The notes under the pieces: generated by a model
What the model saw: the letters and a program-made list of their open reading frames with translations, nothing else
Told to the model about the DNA's origin: nothing
The model's database searches: none
Program-made: the position numbers and the translations under genes
Shown: in pieces, positions 28,787 through 35,148 of the stretch
How positions within the stretch are numbered: the first letter of the stretch is position 1
How the letters are laid out: each line of letters begins with the position of its first letter
NCBI RefSeq assembly: GCF_000747075.1
Contig: NZ_AVCH01000073.1
Span: forward strand, 1-44,352
Source: Arenimonas malthae CC-JY-1
GTDB lineage: Bacteria; Pseudomonadota; Gammaproteobacteria; Xanthomonadales; Xanthomonadaceae
DNA length: 44,352 nucleotides
Reading direction: 5' to 3'

Positions 28787-29008
28787 TCAGTAGTGCGGCG
28801 GCGGAGGTTCGCTGCCGGGGTCGGCGTACAGCAGGGTACGCAGCTGCTTGAGTTCGGCCGTCACGCGCAGCAGGGTTTCGCTGTTGCGCGCCGATTCCAT
28901 GCGGGCGTCGGCCAGGGCGTCGCTGAGTTCGCCGATGGAGTGTTCCTGGAACGCCAGCCGGGTTTCGAGTTCGGCCAGGCGCTGTTCGATGTCGGAGGCG
29001 GCGGTCAC
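28787..29008 (-). CDS. slyX: SlyX family protein
   Basis: This 73-residue protein is predicted to be a single long coiled coil (IEQRLAELETRLAFQEHSIGEL onward, heptad Leu/Ala pattern) ending in the family's signature PPPPHY tail. The start is a GTG at 29008 with GAGGA seven bases upstream. Its function is unknown; it was named from its neighbourhood with slyD and fkpA in enterobacteria. Here too it is near an FKBP gene, with ugd between them. It starts ten bases after the ugd stop, so it is probably co-transcribed. Confidence 0.9.
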   Translation of the reverse strand: MTAASDIEQRLAELETRLAFQEHSIGELSDALADARMESARNSETLLRVTAELKQLRTLLYADPGSEPPPPHY

Positions 29009-29018
29009 GGGCGGTTCC

Positions 29019-30359
29019 TCAACGCGGCTGCAGGCTGCGGCCGCGGCCGATGCCGTAGTAGGCCAGGCCGGCGGCCTCGACCTGGGCCGGGTCGTAGACG
29101 TTGCGGCCGTCGAACACCACGCCGGCCTTGAGCGCGGCCTTGAGCGCGGCGAAATCCGGGCTCCAGAACGCCTTCCACTCGGTCACCACGAACAGCGCAT
29201 CGGCGCCTTCCAGCGCCTGCGCCGGGGTGTCGCACAGCACCAGGTCGGGGCGCGTGCCGAAGATGCGGGTGGCTTCGTGCATCGCCTCCGGGTCGTGCGC
29301 GCGCACCGTGGCGCCGGCGTTCCAGAGCAGCTCCAGCAGGCGGCGGCTCGAGGCCTCGCGCATGTCGTCGGTATTGGGCTTGAAGGCCAGGCCCCACACG
29401 GCGAAGGTGCGGCCGCGCAGGTCGCCGGCGAAATGGCGCTCGGCCAGCGCGAACAGCTTGTCCTTCTGCGCGGTGTTCACCGCCTCCACCGCGCCCAGCA
29501 GCTTCGCTTCGTAGCCGGCCTGGCGTGCGATGCGCCCGAGCGCCTGCACGTCCTTGGGGAAACACGAGCCGCCGTAACCGGCGCCCGGGTAGATGAAGTG
29601 GTAGCCGATGCGCGGGTCGGAACCGATGCCGTGGCGCACCATCTCGATGTCGGCGCCCACGCGTTCGGCGATGTTCGCCATCTCGTTCATGAAGCTGATC
29701 TTGGTCGCCAGCATGGCGTTGGCGGCGTACTTGGTCAGCTCGGCCGAGCGCTCGTCCATCACCACGATGCGGTCGTGGTTGCGGTTGAACGGCGCGTACA
29801 GGCGCTTCATGGTTTCCACCGCCTGCGCCGAGCGCGAGCCCAGCACGATGCGGTCGGGGCGCATGCAGTCGTTGACCGCCGCGCCCTCCTTCAGGAATTC
29901 GGGGTTGGAGACGACCTCGAAGGCGATCTCGGCGCCGCGCGCCGAGAGTTCGGCGGCGATGGCCGCGCGCACCTTGTCGGCGGTGCCCACCGGCACCGTG
30001 GACTTGTTCACCACGATGGCGGGGCGGGAAAGATGCCTGCCGATGGTGCGGGCCACGGCCAGCACGTACTGCAGGTCGGCGCTGCCGTCTTCGTCGGGCG
30101 GCGTGCCCACGGCGATGAACAGCACGTCGCCGTGCGCGATGGCCTGCGCGGCGTCGGTGGTGAAGGCAAGGCGGCCGGCGCCATGGTTGGCCAGCACCAT
30201 GTCCTCGAGGCCAGGCTCGAAGATGGGCACGACGCCGCGGTTGAGGCCGTCCACCTTGGCCTGGTCGATGTCCACGCAGGTGACCTGGTGGCCAACCTCG
30301 GCCAGGCAGGTGCCGGTGACCAGGCCGACGTAGCCGGTGCCGAAAACAGTGACGCGCAT
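29019..30359 (-). CDS. ugd: UDP-glucose 6-dehydrogenase
   Basis: This enzyme oxidises UDP-glucose twice with NAD+ to UDP-glucuronate, a precursor of surface and exopolysaccharide sugars. It has 446 residues. The N-terminal NAD motif is GTGYVG (residues 7-12). The catalytic nucleophile is Cys266 in [10 protein letters not shown], with Lys in [19 protein letters not shown] and the C-terminal UDP-binding domain ([17 protein letters not shown]). A good Shine-Dalgarno (GAGGAGG) precedes ATG 30359. No glycosyltransferase or polysaccharide gene is adjacent: it lies between an FKBP lipoprotein gene (87-bp gap with a hairpin) and slyX. Confidence 0.97.
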   Translation of the reverse strand: MRVTVFGTGYVGLVTGTCLAEVGHQVTCVDIDQAKVDGLNRGVVPIFEPGLEDMVLANHGAGRLAFTTDAAQAIAHGDVLFIAVGTPPDEDGSADLQYVLAVARTIGRHLSRPAIVVNKSTVPVGTADKVRAAIAAELSARGAEIAFEVVSNPEFLKEGAAVNDCMRPDRIVLGSRSAQAVETMKRLYAPFNRNHDRIVVMDERSAELTKYAANAMLATKISFMNEMANIAERVGADIEMVRHGIGSDPRIGYHFIYPGAGYGGSCFPKDVQALGRIARQAGYEAKLLGAVEAVNTAQKDKLFALAERHFAGDLRGRTFAVWGLAFKPNTDDMREASSRRLLELLWNAGATVRAHDPEAMHEATRIFGTRPDLVLCDTPAQALEGADALFVVTEWKAFWSPDFAALKAALKAGVVFDGRNVYDPAQVEAAGLAYYGIGRGRSLQPR

Positions 30360-30398
30360 GTTGCCTCCTCGCGGGCGTGGGCCATCCGTGCCCAGGGA

Positions 30399-30431
30399 AC
30401 GGGCGCCGGCGGGTTGCCGCCGACGCCCCGT
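30399..30431 (-). other. Hairpin between the FKBP and ugd genes
   Basis: On the - strand ACGGGGCGTCGGCGG and CCGCCGGCGCCCGT pair almost completely (one bulge, one G-T) around a four-base loop, within the 87-bp gap. No T-tract follows, so it may only attenuate or protect the FKBP transcript end, not terminate it. Confidence 0.55.
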
Positions 30432-30446
30432 CCTACCCGATGCGTA

Positions 30447-31220
30447 TTACTTGACGATTTCCATCAGCTCGACCTCGAAGGTCAGCATGGCATTGGCCGG
30501 GATCGGGCCGCCGCCGGCTTCACCGTAGGCCAGTTCCGCCGGGATCCAGAACGTGTACTTGCTGCCGACCTTCATCAGCTGCACGCCCTCGGACCAGCCC
30601 GGGATGACCTGGCCCAGGCCGAATTCAGCCGGCTCGCCGCGGTCGTAGGAGCTGTCGAAGGTCTCGCCGTTGAGCAGGGTGCCCTTGTAGTGCACGCGCA
30701 CCACGTCGGAGGCGGTCGGGGTGGCGCCATTGCCGGCGCGCTCGACGCGGTACTGCAGGCCGCTCTCGGTGACCTGCACGCCCGGCTTGGACTTGTTCTC
30801 GGCCAGGAAGGCTTCGCCCTCGGACTTGCTCTTGGCGGCCAGCTCGGCGGCCTCGGCGGCCTGGCGGGCCTGCAGCTTGGTGGTGAACGCGGCCTGGATC
30901 TCCTTCATCTGCTCGTCGGTAAGCTTGGAGTCACGCTCCTGGAAGGTGTCCTCCATCGCCTGGCGCAGGATCTCGAGGTCGAGGTCGTCTTTGATGATCT
31001 TCATCGAGTTGGCGATGTCGCGGCCGATCATGTAGCTGACCTGGGCGCGTTCGGTCTCGAGGCCGGCGATGCCGGGGATGATGGGCGCGCCGGGTTCGCC
31101 GGCGGCGGCGGCTTCGGCAGCGGGCGCGGCTTCGTCGGTGGTTTCGGACTTGCAGGCGCTGAGGCTGAGCACCAGGCTGGCAAGCACCAGCGGCGCGGCG
31201 AAACGCAGGGCGGAATTCAT
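30447..31220 (-). CDS. FKBP-type peptidyl-prolyl isomerase lipoprotein (FkpA/Mip-like)
   Basis: This 257-residue envelope chaperone/isomerase starts at ATG 31220 (MNSALRFAAPLV). A lipoprotein signal with lipobox LSAC (Cys ~23) is followed by an Ala/Glu/Pro-rich linker. Next comes an FKBP_N dimerisation domain (AQVSYMIGRDIANSMK, helical to ~residue 150) and a C-terminal FKBP domain (VRVHYKGTLLNGETFDSS, GQVIPGWSEGVQLMKVGSKYTFWIP, LAYGEAGGG). This is the layout of FkpA/Mip. The lipobox predicts membrane attachment at the periplasmic side; soluble FkpA lacks it. A separate promoter candidate overlaps the 3' end of the upstream peroxidase gene. Confidence 0.94.
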   Translation of the reverse strand: MNSALRFAAPLVLASLVLSLSACKSETTDEAAPAAEAAAAGEPGAPIIPGIAGLETERAQVSYMIGRDIANSMKIIKDDLDLEILRQAMEDTFQERDSKLTDEQMKEIQAAFTTKLQARQAAEAAELAAKSKSEGEAFLAENKSKPGVQVTESGLQYRVERAGNGATPTASDVVRVHYKGTLLNGETFDSSYDRGEPAEFGLGQVIPGWSEGVQLMKVGSKYTFWIPAELAYGEAGGGPIPANAMLTFEVELMEIVK

Positions 31221-31269
31221 CGGGTTACAACTCCTGGGGAAGGCGGGCCGGGTCGGCACGTCGTCCCCT

Positions 31270-31298
31270 ATTGTCGCGGCCCGCCGCCGGCAACTCAA
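31270..31298 (-). promoter_or_regulatory. Candidate promoter of the FKBP gene
   Basis: On the - strand TTGAGT (31298-31293) and GACAAT (31275-31270) are separated by exactly 17 bases, with four of six consensus matches each. The -35 lies on the stop codon of the peroxidase gene. Transcription would begin near 31263, about 42 bases before the ATG. Confidence 0.5.
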
Positions 31299-31867
31299 CG
31301 GCCGCGATCAGGCTTCGCCGGGACGGGCGCGTCGAGCAGCTTCTCGATCGCCGCCACCAGCTTCGGGTCGTCCGGCGTGGTGCGGCTGCCGAAGCTGGCC
31401 ACCACCTTGCCCTCGCGGTCGAGCAGGTACTTGTGGAAGTTCCAGCCCGGCGCCTCGCCGGTGGCCGCCGCCAGCTCCTGGTAGAGCGGCGTGGCGCCGG
31501 AGCCGCGCACCTGCACCTTCTCGAACATCGGGAACTTCACGCCGTAGGTGAGCGTGCAGAACTCCTGGATCTGCTCCTCGCTGCCCGGCTCCTGGCCCAT
31601 GAAATCGTTGGACGGGAAGCCCAGCACCGCGAAACCACGGTTCTTGTACTTCGCGTGCATGGCCTCCAGGCCCTCGTACTGCGGGGTAAAGCCGCACTTG
31701 CTGGCCGTGTTGACCACCAGCAGCACCTGGCCGCCGTAGGCCTGCTGCAGGTTCACGACCTCCTTGCCCGCCAGGCGGCGGAAGTCCTTGTCCAGCAGCG
31801 CCTGGCTGGCCAGCGCCGGCGCCGCGGCCAGCAGCGCGGCCAGGATGAACGCGGTTCCCTTCTTCAT
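31295..31867 (-). CDS. Exported glutathione peroxidase-family protein
   Basis: This 190-residue peroxidase of the glutathione peroxidase/thioredoxin fold has the Cys-type active site in NTASKCGFTPQYEGLE (peroxidatic Cys ~58). The family signature FPSNDFMGQEPGS carries the conserved Asn/Gln, and WNFHKYLLDREG carries the catalytic Trp. An N-terminal signal peptide (hydrophobic AFILAALLAAAPALA, cleavage ~residue 20) places it in the periplasm, in contrast to the usual cytoplasmic BtuE. The resolving cysteine may be the one in QEFCTLTYGVKFP. The electron donor is more likely thioredoxin-like than glutathione. It has a GGAGGG ribosome site and is transcribed divergently from the GntR operon. Confidence 0.93.
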   Translation of the reverse strand: MKKGTAFILAALLAAAPALASQALLDKDFRRLAGKEVVNLQQAYGGQVLLVVNTASKCGFTPQYEGLEAMHAKYKNRGFAVLGFPSNDFMGQEPGSEEQIQEFCTLTYGVKFPMFEKVQVRGSGATPLYQELAAATGEAPGWNFHKYLLDREGKVVASFGSRTTPDDPKLVAAIEKLLDAPVPAKPDRGR

Positions 31868-31916
31868 CTTCGTGCCCTCCCCCGGGACGGTCCGGGTCTA
31901 TGCCATCAGTTTGGGT

Positions 31917-31933
31917 CCTTTGGCGTGCAAAGG
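31917..31933 (+). promoter_or_regulatory. Short inverted repeat CCTTTG-5-CAAAGG
   Basis: A perfect 6+6 inverted repeat lies just upstream of the -35 box of the GntR operon and between two divergent transcripts. It could be a second regulator site, distinct in sequence from the -10 operator. Chance is not excluded. Confidence 0.35.
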
Positions 31934-31936
31934 GTG

Positions 31937-31964
31937 TTGACATGCCGAATCTGGGTGTTATAGT
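31937..31964 (+). promoter_or_regulatory. Strong sigma70-type promoter of the GntR/ABC operon
   Basis: TTGACA (31937-31942, perfect -35) and TATAGT (31959-31964, five of six) are 16 bases apart. This is the best promoter in the window. It predicts a start near 31971 and a leader of about 38 bases before the ATG at 32009. Confidence 0.8.
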
Positions 31965-31977
31965 TCGCTACAACACC
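31954..31977 (+). promoter_or_regulatory. GntR (YtrA-type) operator over the -10 box
   Basis: GGTGTTATAGTTCGCTACAACACC is an inverted repeat in which nine of ten half-site positions pair around a central TTCG. It covers the -10 box and the predicted start site. GntR-type dimers bind such dyads, and the regulator is the second gene of the operon, so autorepression by occlusion is the natural reading. Binding by this protein is inferred. Confidence 0.75.
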
Positions 31978-32008
31978 TGTTCATTACCTCACCAAAGCGG
32001 GAGGCGGT

Positions 32009-32287
32009 ATGTACCCCAAGTTCAAGACCAACCTGATGGCCCTGGCCGTGGCGCTCGGCACCCTGGCCACCGGCTACGGTTTCGGCGCGCCGCCCAGCCA
32101 GCCGGTGGCCATCCAGCCGGACCCGGTGCTGGCCGCCCTCGACGAGGCCGCCGACGAGACCACCCTCGGCGCCAGCGCCAGCGAGGAGGCCCTGCGGGCC
32201 GGCTCGCTGCGCCGCGGCGCCCTTCAGCGGCACATGGCCATGCCCTACGTGTCCATGGCCTCCCTCATGCCGCGCCGGGAGTCCTGA
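32009..32287 (+). CDS. Small exported or membrane-anchored protein of unknown function
   Basis: This 92-residue protein is the first gene of the GntR/ABC operon, with a GGGAGG ribosome site four bases before its ATG. Residues ~8-24 (LMALAVALGTLATGYGF) form one hydrophobic segment after a short basic N-terminus, so it is either a signal peptide or an N-in membrane anchor. The remainder is Ala/Glu-rich, then basic (RRGALQRHMAM), with no cysteines. I recognise no family. It ends one base before the gntR ATG. Its place under the strongest promoter and operator of the window suggests it is made in quantity when the repressor is released, perhaps as a partner of the ABC transporter. That is inference. 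Confidence 0.7.
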   Translation: MYPKFKTNLMALAVALGTLATGYGFGAPPSQPVAIQPDPVLAALDEAADETTLGASASEEALRAGSLRRGALQRHMAMPYVSMASLMPRRES

Positions 32288-32288
32288 G

Positions 32289-32654
32289 ATGAATATCGCC
32301 TGGAACGACAGCGCGCCGATCTACCGGCAGCTCAAGGACAAGGTGGTGGCGATGATGCTCGACGGCGTGCTGCAGCCGGGCGAAGCGCTGCCCTCGGTCC
32401 GCCAGATCGCCGCCGAATACCAGCTCAACCCAATCACCGTCTCCCGCGCCTACCAGGAGCTGGCGGACGAGGAACTCGTGGAAAAAAGAAGGGGACTTGG
32501 CATGTACGTGACCGAAGGGGCCCGGGAGAAGCTGCTCGCCTCCGAGCGCGAGCGTTTTCTGAAGGATGAATGGCCGATGGTCGTCGAGCGCATCCAGCGC
32601 CTCGGCCTGGACATCGAACGCCTGGTGGCCGTGGCCGGCAAGGAGAAGAAGTGA
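32289..32654 (+). CDS. GntR-family transcriptional regulator, YtrA subfamily
   Basis: This 121-residue repressor has an N-terminal winged helix (PIYRQLKDKVVAMMLDGVLQPGEALPSVRQIAAEYQLNPITVSRAYQELADEELVEKRRGLGMYV, residues ~10-75). Only a short helical C-terminus of ~45 residues follows, the size that defines the YtrA subfamily; FadR, HutC and MocR types have large effector domains. YtrA regulators typically sit in operons with ABC transporters and repress them. The operon's promoter carries a matching inverted repeat at 31954-31977. Its stop shares a base with the ATPase start (TGATG). Confidence 0.94.
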   Translation: MNIAWNDSAPIYRQLKDKVVAMMLDGVLQPGEALPSVRQIAAEYQLNPITVSRAYQELADEELVEKRRGLGMYVTEGAREKLLASERERFLKDEWPMVVERIQRLGLDIERLVAVAGKEKK

Positions 32655-33511
32655 TGAGCGCCGTGATCTCCGCCCGCAACCTTTCCAAGCGCTACAAGGG
32701 CAAGCCCGCCGTCGATTCGATCAGCTTCGACATCCCGGCCGGCCGCATCGTCGGCCTGATCGGCCCCAACGGCTCGGGCAAGACCACCACCCTCAAGGCC
32801 GCCCTGGGCCTGGTGCCCTACGAGGGCGAACTCAAGGTGCTGGGCAAGAACCCGCGCACCGAGCGCGACGAGCTCATGCACGACGTCTGCTTCATCGCCG
32901 ACGTGGCCGTGCTGCCGCGCTGGCTGAAGGTGAAGGACGCCGTGGACTTCGTGGCCGGCGTGCACCCGCGCTTCGACCGCAAGAAGGCCGAGGCCTACAT
33001 CGCCCACACCAAGCTGACCCCGGACATGAAGGTCAAGCAGATGTCCAAGGGCATGATCGTGCAGCTGCACCTGGCCCTGGTCATGGCCATCGACGCCAAG
33101 CTGCTGGTGCTGGACGAACCCACGCTGGGCCTGGACATCCTCTACCGCAAGCAGTTCTACCAGAACCTGCTGGAAGACTACTTCGACGAGCAGAAGACCA
33201 TCGTCGTCACCACCCACCAGGTCGAGGAGATCGAGCACATCCTCACCGACCTGATGTTCATCCGCGAGGGCAAGATCGTGCTCTCGGCGAGCATGGACGA
33301 AGTCGGCGAGCGCTTCTGCGAGGTGATGGTCCCGGCCGACAAGGCCGAGGCCGCCCGCGCCCTCAAGCCCATCGACGAGCGCTCGGTGTTCGGCAAGGCC
33401 GTGATGCTGTTCGACGGGGTGCCGCGCGACCAGCTGGCCGCCCTGGGCGAGGTCCGCAACCCCGGCATCGCCGACCTGTTCGTCGCCACCATGAAAGGAA
33501 CCTACGCATGA
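32654..33511 (+). CDS. ABC transporter ATP-binding protein
   Basis: This 285-residue ATPase of an ABC-2 type system has Walker A GPNGSGKTT (residues ~40-48), Walker B LLVLDEPTLGLD and the H-loop TTHQ. The ABC signature is degenerate: MSKGM takes the place of LSGGQ. ATG 32654 overlaps the gntR stop. A longer in-frame extension into gntR has no homology. The C-terminal ~70 residues form a small accessory domain. The stop overlaps the permease ATG (33508-33511), so the two subunits are translationally coupled. The direction is probably export, as for related YtrB-like systems; the substrate is unknown. Confidence 0.93.
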   Translation: MSAVISARNLSKRYKGKPAVDSISFDIPAGRIVGLIGPNGSGKTTTLKAALGLVPYEGELKVLGKNPRTERDELMHDVCFIADVAVLPRWLKVKDAVDFVAGVHPRFDRKKAEAYIAHTKLTPDMKVKQMSKGMIVQLHLALVMAIDAKLLVLDEPTLGLDILYRKQFYQNLLEDYFDEQKTIVVTTHQVEEIEHILTDLMFIREGKIVLSASMDEVGERFCEVMVPADKAEAARALKPIDERSVFGKAVMLFDGVPRDQLAALGEVRNPGIADLFVATMKGTYA

Positions 33512-34494
33512 ACACCTTCAAATGGCTCCTCAAGCGCGAATCCTGGGAGCACCGCGGCGGCTTCCTGTGGGCCCCGGTGGTGGCCGGCGCGGTTTTCCTG
33601 GTGATCAGCCTGATGGCGATCATCGCCGGTGAAAGCGTCCGCCGCGGCGTGGACGGCGAATCGGTGCAGATGAACGGCGTCGAGCTCAGCCAGCTCACCA
33701 AGACCCTCACGCCCAAGGAAGCGGCGGAACTGGGCGGCGCGCTCGACCTGGGCGCCCTGCTCGCCGGCTCCTGGCCCTACATCGTGCTGGCGTTCGTGGT
33801 GTTCTTCTACTGCCTCGGCTCGCTGTACGACGAGCGCAAGGACCGCAGCGTGCTGTTCTGGAAGTCGCTGCCGGTGTCCGACGGCCAGACCGTGCTCTCG
33901 AAGCTGGTCAGCGCCCTGGTCGTGGCCCCGGTCATCGCCACGCTCGCGGCCATCGCCACCTCGTTCGGCTTCCTGGTCCTGCTCAGCGGCTATGCGCTGT
34001 TCCACGGCGTGAACCCGCTCGACCTGATCTGGGGCCCGGCGAGCCCGCTCACCGTCGCCCTGCACCTGGCCGGCGCGCTGCCCGTCTACGCCCTGTGGGC
34101 CATGCCCACCGTCGGCTGGCTGCTGCTGGTTTCGGCCTGGGCCCGCACCAAGCCCTTCCTCTGGGCGCTGCTGGTGCCGGTGTTCTCGGGCATCCTGGTC
34201 AGCTGGTTCGACGTGATGGAAATGTTCGGCTCCAAGGCCGAGTGGTTCTGGCAGCACGTCGTCGGCCGCATCCTGCTGGGCACGGCCCCGGGCATGGACC
34301 TGGTCTACCGCGGCGCCTCCGACCCGGCGATGCAGAACTTCAACCCGGACGGCCCGCAGGACATCGTGGCCCTGTTTTCGGCCCAGAATGCCTGGGGCGC
34401 CTTCCTGACCCCGGACCTGTGGATCGGCGTGGTGGCCGGCGCGGTGATGGTGTTCGGCGCCATCCACTTCCGCCGCTCCCGCGACGAAGGCTGA
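33508..34494 (+). CDS. ABC-2 type permease
   Basis: This 328-residue inner-membrane protein has about six hydrophobic segments: ~23-40 (APVVAGAVFLVISLMAIIA), ~90-107 (YIVLAFVVFFYCLG), ~135-160, ~180-200, ~215-235 and ~310-322. A larger extracytoplasmic loop (residues ~42-88) lies between the first two, and a cytoplasmic YDERKDRSVLFWKSLPVS segment resembles the coupling region of ABC-2 permeases. It is the membrane partner of the overlapping ATPase gene. A perfect terminator follows after 11 bases, closing the operon. The transported molecule cannot be told. Confidence 0.9.
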   Translation: MNTFKWLLKRESWEHRGGFLWAPVVAGAVFLVISLMAIIAGESVRRGVDGESVQMNGVELSQLTKTLTPKEAAELGGALDLGALLAGSWPYIVLAFVVFFYCLGSLYDERKDRSVLFWKSLPVSDGQTVLSKLVSALVVAPVIATLAAIATSFGFLVLLSGYALFHGVNPLDLIWGPASPLTVALHLAGALPVYALWAMPTVGWLLLVSAWARTKPFLWALLVPVFSGILVSWFDVMEMFGSKAEWFWQHVVGRILLGTAPGMDLVYRGASDPAMQNFNPDGPQDIVALFSAQNAWGAFLTPDLWIGVVAGAVMVFGAIHFRRSRDEG

Positions 34495-34505
34495 CATCCC
34501 CCCTT

Positions 34506-34539
34506 GGCGGGACGACCCCCGGGTCGTCCCGCCTTTTTT
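34506..34539 (+). terminator. Intrinsic terminator of the GntR/ABC operon
   Basis: A perfect 13-base-pair repeat, GGCGGGACGACCC / GGGTCGTCCCGCC, separated by two bases (a few central pairs must open to form the loop), is followed by six T residues. It starts 11 bases after the permease stop. Confidence 0.95.
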
Positions 34540-34564
34540 CCGTTCCACGGCTGGAGCCCTGCCC

Positions 34565-35134
34565 ATGTCCCGACTTCCCCTGCTGCTGGTCCCCCTGCTG
34601 GCCCTCGCGGGCTGCAGCTCGTCCGAGCCCCCGGCCGAGCCAGGCAAGACCGGCATGGCCGCGGTTTCCGAAACCGCCCTGCGCGAGATGCGCGAGGAAC
34701 TGGCCAAGGAAAACCTCAGCCTGGGCGACGGCGACGGCAATGCGCCGAAGGCCGAGATCTCGCCCGCCGGCGACCTGCTGATCGGCGGCCAGGCGGTGCC
34801 GCTCGACGAAGCGCAGCGCAAGCTCGTGCTCGAGTACCGCGCCCAACTGGCGGGCGTGGCCGAAGCCGGCGCCGAGATCGGGCTGCAGGCCGCCGAACTG
34901 GCGACCCGCGCGGTGGCCGAATCGGCCAAGGGCCTGCTCGGCGGCGACGGCGCTTCGATGGAAGCGCGCATGAAGGAACACACCAAGGAAATCGAAGACA
35001 CCGCCAAGGCCCTGTGCGACCGCCTGCCGGCCCTGTACGCCTCGCAGCAGGCGCTGCGCCAGGCCGTGCCGCAGTTCGAGCCCTACGCGCAGATGGACGA
35101 AAGCGACGTCGAAGACTGCCACGTCGAAAACTGA
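34565..35134 (+). CDS. DUF2884 (YggN)-like lipoprotein
   Basis: This 189-residue lipoprotein has a signal MSRLPLLLVPLLALAGC with lipobox LAGC (Cys17). The next residues (SSSEP) contain no Asp at +2, so an outer-membrane location is likely. The segment AEISPAGDLLIGGQAVPLDEAQRKL followed by YRAQLAGVAEAGAEIGLQAAEL resembles the core of YggN/DUF2884 proteins (ISPQGDLxIDGK...), though the protein is shorter. The rest is helical, with an acidic C-terminus holding two cysteines (LCDRL, EDCHVEN). Its function is unknown. It lies 25 bases after a terminator and 14 bases before the DUF4097-type gene; no clear promoter was found. Confidence 0.75.
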   Translation: MSRLPLLLVPLLALAGCSSSEPPAEPGKTGMAAVSETALREMREELAKENLSLGDGDGNAPKAEISPAGDLLIGGQAVPLDEAQRKLVLEYRAQLAGVAEAGAEIGLQAAELATRAVAESAKGLLGGDGASMEARMKEHTKEIEDTAKALCDRLPALYASQQALRQAVPQFEPYAQMDESDVEDCHVEN

Positions 35135-35148
35135 CCCCGGAGCGAACG

